Positions 59,851-64,000 of a stretch of DNA of 64,000 bases are shown here, piece after piece (position 1 is the stretch's first letter; each line of letters opens with the position of its first letter). Location: positions 62,001-126,000 of the forward strand of contig NZ_AGUF01000040.1 of NCBI RefSeq assembly GCF_000236785.1, given 5' to 3'. Position numbers and translations under genes: made by a program. The notes under the pieces were generated by a model that did not search any database, was not told the origin of the DNA, and saw only the letters and a list, made by a program, of their open reading frames with translations. The stretch is from Achromobacter arsenitoxydans SY8 (GTDB lineage Bacteria > Pseudomonadota > Gammaproteobacteria > Burkholderiales > Burkholderiaceae_B).

Positions 59851-61248
59851 ATGAACAAAACTCCCCCGGAGCCGCCCATGCAACCCTGGCACAGCGACAA
59901 CCCCGCCCTGGCGCAAGCCTTCGCCCCCGTCTTCGACGAACGCGACGACACGGACCTGCAGGTCGACGGCGAACTACCCGCGGGCCTGAACGGGGTCTTC
60001 ATGCGCAACGGCCCGAATCCGCAGTTCGAGCCGGTCCCGGGCTACGCCTACCCCTACGACGGCACCGGCATGGTCCATGCCCTGCACCTGGACGCGGGAC
60101 GCGCGCGCTACCGCAACCGCTGGGTGCTCACCCGTGAATTACAGGAAGAGCGCCTCGCCGGCCGCCGGATCTACAACCCCACCTTCGGTCCGCCGCCGCA
60201 GGCCAACCTGGCCAACGCCAATGTGCTGCGCCACGCCGGCCGGATCTACGCGCTGTACGAAGGCGGCTGTCCCTATGAAATGGACGGCGCGCTGGCCACG
60301 CTGGGGCCCGAAACCTTCCAGGGCAGACTGACGGGCGCGTGCTCCGCGCATCCCAAGGTCGATCCCGCCACCGGCGAGATGCTGGCGGTGAATTACGACC
60401 TGATCGCGGGCACGCTGGAATACATGCGCGTGAACGCGCATGGCCAGGTCGACCGCCAGGTGCAATTCGCCTCGCCGTGGCCGGCGCTGGTCCACGACAT
60501 CGGCCTGACGGCGACGCACGTGGTCGCGTTCGTGTGTCCGCTGGTGTTCGATTTCAGCCGGGGGCCGGCGGCGCCCGCCTGGGAACCGCAGCGCGGCACG
60601 CGCGTGCTGCTGATCCCGCGCGACTGCGCGGACCCGGCCCAGATCCAGTGGATAGAAGCGGATCCGTTTTTCAATTGGCACATCGCCAACGCCCACGCGG
60701 ACGGCGCCGTGATCGAGGCCGTGATGCCCTGGCACGACGGCTACGGGCCGGGCGCGCGCAAGCGGCTGGAATTACACCGGGTGCGCATCGACACGGCCAG
60801 CGGCCGCGTGCAAGACCAGATGCTGGACGACCAGCCCTGCGAATTCGGCCGGGTCAACGATGCGTGGCTGGGCCGGCGGACGCGCTACTGCTATGTCGGC
60901 CTGCGCGACCCGCGCCCTGGCGAAACGCCGCAGCCTGGCGCTTTCGAGGCCTTTGCCCGCTACGATCTGGACACGGGCGCCAAGACGGTCTTTCGCCTGC
61001 CCGCCGGGCAGACCGCCTGCGAACCGGTATTTGCCGCCGATCCGCCAGGCGCGGGCGAAGCGGACGGCTACATCCTGTCGTTCGTGCATGCGGCCAACGA
61101 CCCCGGCGGCCTGTTCATCGTGCTGGACGCGCGCGATCTGGCGGCGGGTCCGGTCGCGCGAGTCCGCCTGCCGCGCCGCGTACCGGCGGGCCTGCACGGT
61201 TCCTGGATGCCGACGCCCGCCTACGGCGCGGATCAGCCCCGGCGCTGA
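59851..61248 (+). CDS. Carotenoid oxygenase (RPE65/CCD) family protein
   Basis: A 465-residue seven-bladed propeller dioxygenase. The four iron-binding histidines are present in order: H167 (CSAHPKVD), H215 (LVHDIGLT), H277 (FFNWHIAN) and H449 (GLHGSWM). The opening LPAGLNGVFMRNGPNPQFEP is diagnostic. These non-haem iron enzymes cleave a double bond in carotenoids, apocarotenoids or lignin-type stilbenes. No carotenoid synthesis genes are present, so a stilbene or apocarotenoid substrate is more likely. ATG 59878 is an alternative start. It overlaps the convergent EamA gene by 16 bases. Confidence 0.9.
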   Translation: MNKTPPEPPMQPWHSDNPALAQAFAPVFDERDDTDLQVDGELPAGLNGVFMRNGPNPQFEPVPGYAYPYDGTGMVHALHLDAGRARYRNRWVLTRELQEERLAGRRIYNPTFGPPPQANLANANVLRHAGRIYALYEGGCPYEMDGALATLGPETFQGRLTGACSAHPKVDPATGEMLAVNYDLIAGTLEYMRVNAHGQVDRQVQFASPWPALVHDIGLTATHVVAFVCPLVFDFSRGPAAPAWEPQRGTRVLLIPRDCADPAQIQWIEADPFFNWHIANAHADGAVIEAVMPWHDGYGPGARKRLELHRVRIDTASGRVQDQMLDDQPCEFGRVNDAWLGRRTRYCYVGLRDPRPGETPQPGAFEAFARYDLDTGAKTVFRLPAGQTACEPVFAADPPGAGEADGYILSFVHAANDPGGLFIVLDARDLAAGPVARVRLPRRVPAGLHGSWMPTPAYGADQPRR

Positions 61249-62117
61249 CCCAGGTTCAGCACAATCATCCCCGCCCCGGCCAGCACAAAGGCAAAGCCCC
61301 ACCAGTCCGCCGCGCCGGGGCGGTCGCCCACCAGCGCCATCGCGCCCAGCACGCCCACGACCGGCACCATCAGCGTCGTCAGCGCGGCAACGGTGGCGCT
61401 GACGCGCTCGCTCAGCACGAACCACAGCCAGTAGGCCACGGCCGTGCCCAGGATGATGTGAAACGACAGCGCGCCCGCGACGCTTGCGGTCCAGCCTTGC
61501 GTGGGAAACGATTCGCCGGCGATCAGCACGCCCGCCAGCGCGCAGCTTGCGCCAACCACCAGTTGCCAGGCCGTCACCACGATGCGGTTGCCGGCCACCG
61601 GCCAGCGCTTCAGGTAAACGGTGCCGGCAGCCCAGCCGAACGCCGCCACCAGCGGAAATATCAGCCCCTTGGCGGCGGCGATGTCGCGCTCCGCGAACAC
61701 CGCGTGCAGCACCGGCCAGGCCAGCACCGCCACGCCGCACGCGCCCAGCAGCAGCGCCAGACCGCGGCGCCGGTCCAGGCGTTCGCCCAGCACCAGCCAG
61801 GCCAGCACGGCGGACATCATCGGCATGGTGAAAGTCAGCACCGCCGCGCGCGACGTGCTGGTGCTGAGCTGCGCCCACGCGACCGCCAGGTTGAAGACGG
61901 CCACCGCCAGCACGCCGCCGACCAGAATGCCCGGCCACGCGCTGCGCGGCGGCAGCAGCGGCAAACGCTTGGCGCCCGCCAACAGCAACAGCAGCAGCGC
62001 ACCGCTGCCCAGGCCAAGCACGCGCAGCGTGAACGGCGGGAAGATCGACAGAATGATCTTCACCGCCGGCCAGTTCAGCCCCCAGAACAGGGCCAGCGCA
62101 ACCGGGATCAGGCGCAC
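61233..62117 (-). CDS. EamA/DMT-family transporter
   Basis: A 294-residue protein with ten predicted membrane segments (opening IPVALALFWGLNWPAVKIIL; second repeat GLIFPLVAAFGWAAGTVYLK). The start is a GTG 10 bases inside the end of the acetyltransferase gene, giving tight coupling. It is probably an exporter of a small metabolite. It is related to, but clearly distinct from, the EamA gene at 58872. Confidence 0.88.
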   Translation of the reverse strand: MRLIPVALALFWGLNWPAVKIILSIFPPFTLRVLGLGSGALLLLLLAGAKRLPLLPPRSAWPGILVGGVLAVAVFNLAVAWAQLSTSTSRAAVLTFTMPMMSAVLAWLVLGERLDRRRGLALLLGACGVAVLAWPVLHAVFAERDIAAAKGLIFPLVAAFGWAAGTVYLKRWPVAGNRIVVTAWQLVVGASCALAGVLIAGESFPTQGWTASVAGALSFHIILGTAVAYWLWFVLSERVSATVAALTTLMVPVVGVLGAMALVGDRPGAADWWGFAFVLAGAGMIVLNLGQRRG

Positions 62118-62836
62118 GCGGCCTTTTCCTGGGCGGCCAGTTCGGCCAGGCCCTTGCGCTGGTTGCCTTCGGCGTCGAAGTTGTCCGGGCTGAGCCAGCG
62201 CTCATAGGCGGCGCGCAGGGCGGGCCATTCGCTGTCGATGATCGAGAACCACGCCGTGTCGCGGCTGCGGCCCTTGTACACCGTGGCCTGGCGGAACACG
62301 CCTTCGAACTGGAATCCCAGGCGCAGCGCGGCGGCGCGCGACGGCGCGTTCAGGCTGTCGCACTTCCATTCATAGCGGCGGTAGCCGAGTTCATCGAACG
62401 CGCGGCGCATCAGCAGGAACTGCGCCTCGGTGGCGATGCGGGTGCGCTTGAGCTGGCGCGAGAACGACACGAAACCGACCTCGATGACGCCGTTGGCCGG
62501 ATCAATGCGCATCAGCGCCAGCGTACCGATGGCGCGGCCCGTTTTCAGGTCGATGATGGCGTGGTGCAGCGGGTCATTGCCCGCCTGCGCGCCCTCCGCG
62601 AATGCGCGGTAGGCGGCTTCGTCCGCAAAGGGTCCCACGCTCATGTAGGTCCAGTCGCTGTCGTCGGGCGCCTGGCTGAAAGCCTGGTACAGGTCCGCCG
62701 CATGGCGCTCGGCCGACAGGGGTTCCAGCCTGCAATAGCGGCCGGTTGCCGCTTCCAGCGGGGGACGCGGACGCGCGCTCCAGCCGGGCAGGTCCGGGCC
62801 GATGGGTTGTTGGAAAGCATTGGTGCGGGGTTGCAT
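62108..62836 (-). CDS. GNAT-family N-acetyltransferase (RimJ/RimL-like)
   Basis: About 242 residues with a GNAT fold. AIGTLALMRIDPANGVIEVG is the central sheet, SRQLKRTRIATEAQFLLMRR the acetyl-CoA loop region, and RRYEWKCDSLNAPSRAAALR with LGFQFEGVFRQATVYKGRSR the C-terminal motif of RimJ/RimL-like enzymes. It acetylates a protein N-terminus or a small amine. Start MQPRTNAF was preferred over ATG 62851. It is divergent from a MocR regulator and coupled to an EamA exporter gene, so detoxification by acetylation and export is possible (inference). Confidence 0.86.
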   Translation of the reverse strand: MQPRTNAFQQPIGPDLPGWSARPRPPLEAATGRYCRLEPLSAERHAADLYQAFSQAPDDSDWTYMSVGPFADEAAYRAFAEGAQAGNDPLHHAIIDLKTGRAIGTLALMRIDPANGVIEVGFVSFSRQLKRTRIATEAQFLLMRRAFDELGYRRYEWKCDSLNAPSRAAALRLGFQFEGVFRQATVYKGRSRDTAWFSIIDSEWPALRAAYERWLSPDNFDAEGNQRKGLAELAAQEKAACA

Positions 62837-62900
62837 GCGACGTAGCCTCATCCAGGTTGGGGAGCGCCGCCGGCGGTGGCGGGCGCAACACGCAGGCCCT

Positions 62901-62939
62901 CACGATATCGGAATCGTGGCATCATAAAAAGCGCCACGA
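62901..62939. promoter_or_regulatory. Cluster of inverted CGTG half-sites between the acetyltransferase and MocR genes
   Basis: CACGAT-N6-ATCGTG (62901-62918) overlaps a second inverted pair, TCGTGGC-N12-GCCACGA (62914-62939). Three related half-sites thus alternate in the divergent promoter, close to the MocR start. MocR regulators bind repeated half-sites in such regions, so autoregulation is likely. The repeats are seen; binding is inferred. Confidence 0.45.
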
Positions 62940-62959
62940 ACCTCGGATTTAATAGGGCC

Positions 62960-64000
62960 ATGATTGACACTCCCCTGAGCGGTCGCGCGGGCGCCTCGCT
63001 GCTGTCCAGCCCCCTGTCGCGCGGGCCCGGCGCCCTGCCCCGCCAGCGCCAGCTCATCCAGCGCCTGAAGCAGGCCATCCTGGCCGGCCAGCTGCCGGCG
63101 GGCGGCAAGCTGCCCTCCTCGCGCACGCTGTCCGAGGATCTTGAGATCTCGCGCAACACGGTGCTGATCGCCTACGAGCAACTGACGGCCGAGGGCTACG
63201 TAATCGCGGACCGGCAGGGCACGCGCGTGGCGCCCCTGTCGGCCGCCGCCCGCAGCGCGGCCAGCCAGGCCGCCGCCCCGGACGCGGCCCCCGCCCCGGC
63301 CACCGCCAGGCGGCTTGCCCGCATCGTGTCCACGCGCTACGCGCACGACGGCTCCTTGCCCATGACGCCCGGCACGCCGGCCCTGACCCAGTTTCCCATC
63401 AGCGCATGGCGCCGGGCGCAGGACCGCGCCCTGCAGTCCGCCCCGGCCACCGCCCTGGGCTACGGCCACCCCGTGGGCGAACCCGCGCTGCGCGAGGCCA
63501 TCGCCCAATACCTGCGCGTGTCGCGCGGCGTGCATTGCGACGCGTCGCGCATCGTCATCACCGAGGGCGCCCAAGGCGCGCTGGCGCTGTGCGTGCAGTT
63601 GCTGACCAACCCCGGCGACACCGCCTGGCTGGAAGACCCGGGCTACCGCGGCGCCAAGTCCGCCTTCCATGCGGGAGACCTGAACGTGGTGGCGATGCGC
63701 GTCGACGCCGACGGCATCGTCATCCCGGACAGCGCCTGGACCGCACAGCCGCCCCGCCTGATCCAGACCACGCCGTCGCACCAGTACCCCACCGGCGCGG
63801 TGCTGTCCCTGACGCGCCGGCTCGATCTGCTGGAACGCGCGCGCCGCGCGGGCGCCTGGATCATCGAAGACGACTACGACAGCGAATTCCGCCACCAGGG
63901 AGAACCGATAGCCGCCATGCAGGGCCTGCTGCCCGACGCGCCGGTGCTGTACGTAGGCACGTTCAGCAAGACCATGTTCCCCGCCCTGCGGCTGGGATTT
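62960..64000 (+). CDS. MocR-family regulator (GntR winged helix plus aminotransferase-like domain), cut by window edge
   Basis: The frame is open from ATG 62960 to the window end (347 codons), so the C-terminus is missing. The N-terminal GntR winged helix (LIQRLKQAILAGQLPAGGKL, then LEISRNTVLIAYEQLTAEGY) is followed by an Ala/Pro-rich linker (about 95-115). A type I aminotransferase-like domain comes next (YGHPVGEPALREAIAQYL, IIEDDYDSEFR, and GTFSKTMFPALRLGF with the PLP lysine). MocR/PdxR-type proteins use PLP to sense amines or vitamin B6. It probably regulates the divergent acetyltransferase/EamA genes or itself. Confidence 0.9.
   Translation, partial: MIDTPLSGRAGASLLSSPLSRGPGALPRQRQLIQRLKQAILAGQLPAGGKLPSSRTLSEDLEISRNTVLIAYEQLTAEGYVIADRQGTRVAPLSAAARSAASQAAAPDAAPAPATARRLARIVSTRYAHDGSLPMTPGTPALTQFPISAWRRAQDRALQSAPATALGYGHPVGEPALREAIAQYLRVSRGVHCDASRIVITEGAQGALALCVQLLTNPGDTAWLEDPGYRGAKSAFHAGDLNVVAMRVDADGIVIPDSAWTAQPPRLIQTTPSHQYPTGAVLSLTRRLDLLERARRAGAWIIEDDYDSEFRHQGEPIAAMQGLLPDAPVLYVGTFSKTMFPALRLGF

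Overview
The window is GC-rich, gene-dense bacterial chromosome. It has three orphan TctC/Bug-type binding receptors, many LysR/GntR/TetR regulators each paired with a small catabolic cluster, and an adjacent RpfF/RpfR pair. Together these point to a betaproteobacterium of the Alcaligenaceae, most likely Achromobacter or a close relative. This is inferred from gene content only. I saw no rRNA or tRNA gene, CRISPR array, insertion sequence or prophage.

Layout. 1-13.6 kb: the end of an Lrp-type regulator; a PfpI/isonitrile-hydratase-like gene divergent from a GlxA-type regulator; a cluster of Bug receptor, SDR, cyclase-family hydrolase and acyl-CoA ligase with a HutC-type GntR regulator; an orphan branched-chain-type binding protein; an unknown membrane protein; a Nudix hydrolase; a small-molecule kinase; a GntP permease and a LysR regulator. 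13.6-17.6 kb: an SDR, then convergent rpfF (BDSF synthase) and rpfR (FI-PAS-GGDEF-EAL receptor), which link a fatty-acid signal to cyclic-di-GMP. 17.9-21.6 kb: Bug receptor, IlvD/Edd dehydratase and FCD-type GntR. 21.7-25.8 kb: FecI-FecR-TonB receptor system behind a Fur-like site. 25.9-28.7 kb: LysR, 3-hydroxyacyl-CoA dehydrogenase-like protein and BKACE enzyme.

28.9-45.1 kb is an anaerobic respiration block. napEDABC (periplasmic nitrate reductase) runs directly into ccmABCDEFGHI (cytochrome c maturation), with nearly every ccm junction overlapping. This transcription unit meets a convergent tetrathionate-reductase-like ttrBCA operon with one base between the two stop codons. An FNR/ANR-type box lies upstream of ttrB. 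The Ccm system matures the haem c centres of NapB and NapC.

45.2-64 kb: DNA glycosylase, pirin, a less GC-rich segment (a LysR gene broken by one in-frame TGA, an alpha/beta hydrolase, a Bug receptor), methyltransferase, PEP carboxykinase with a strong terminator, a TetR/acyl-CoA synthetase/SDR/enoyl-CoA hydratase cluster, an M20 amidohydrolase, a thioredoxin-like protein, two EamA transporters flanking a carotenoid-oxygenase-family gene, an acetyltransferase, and the start of a MocR regulator cut by the window edge.

The points most worth following up are the RpfF/RpfR pair, the continuous nap-ccm unit facing ttr, the Lys-Arg Tat signal of TtrB, the truncated GlxA-type regulator, the nonsense-mutated LysR in the atypical segment, and the unassigned catabolic clusters at 2-7 kb and 26-29 kb.
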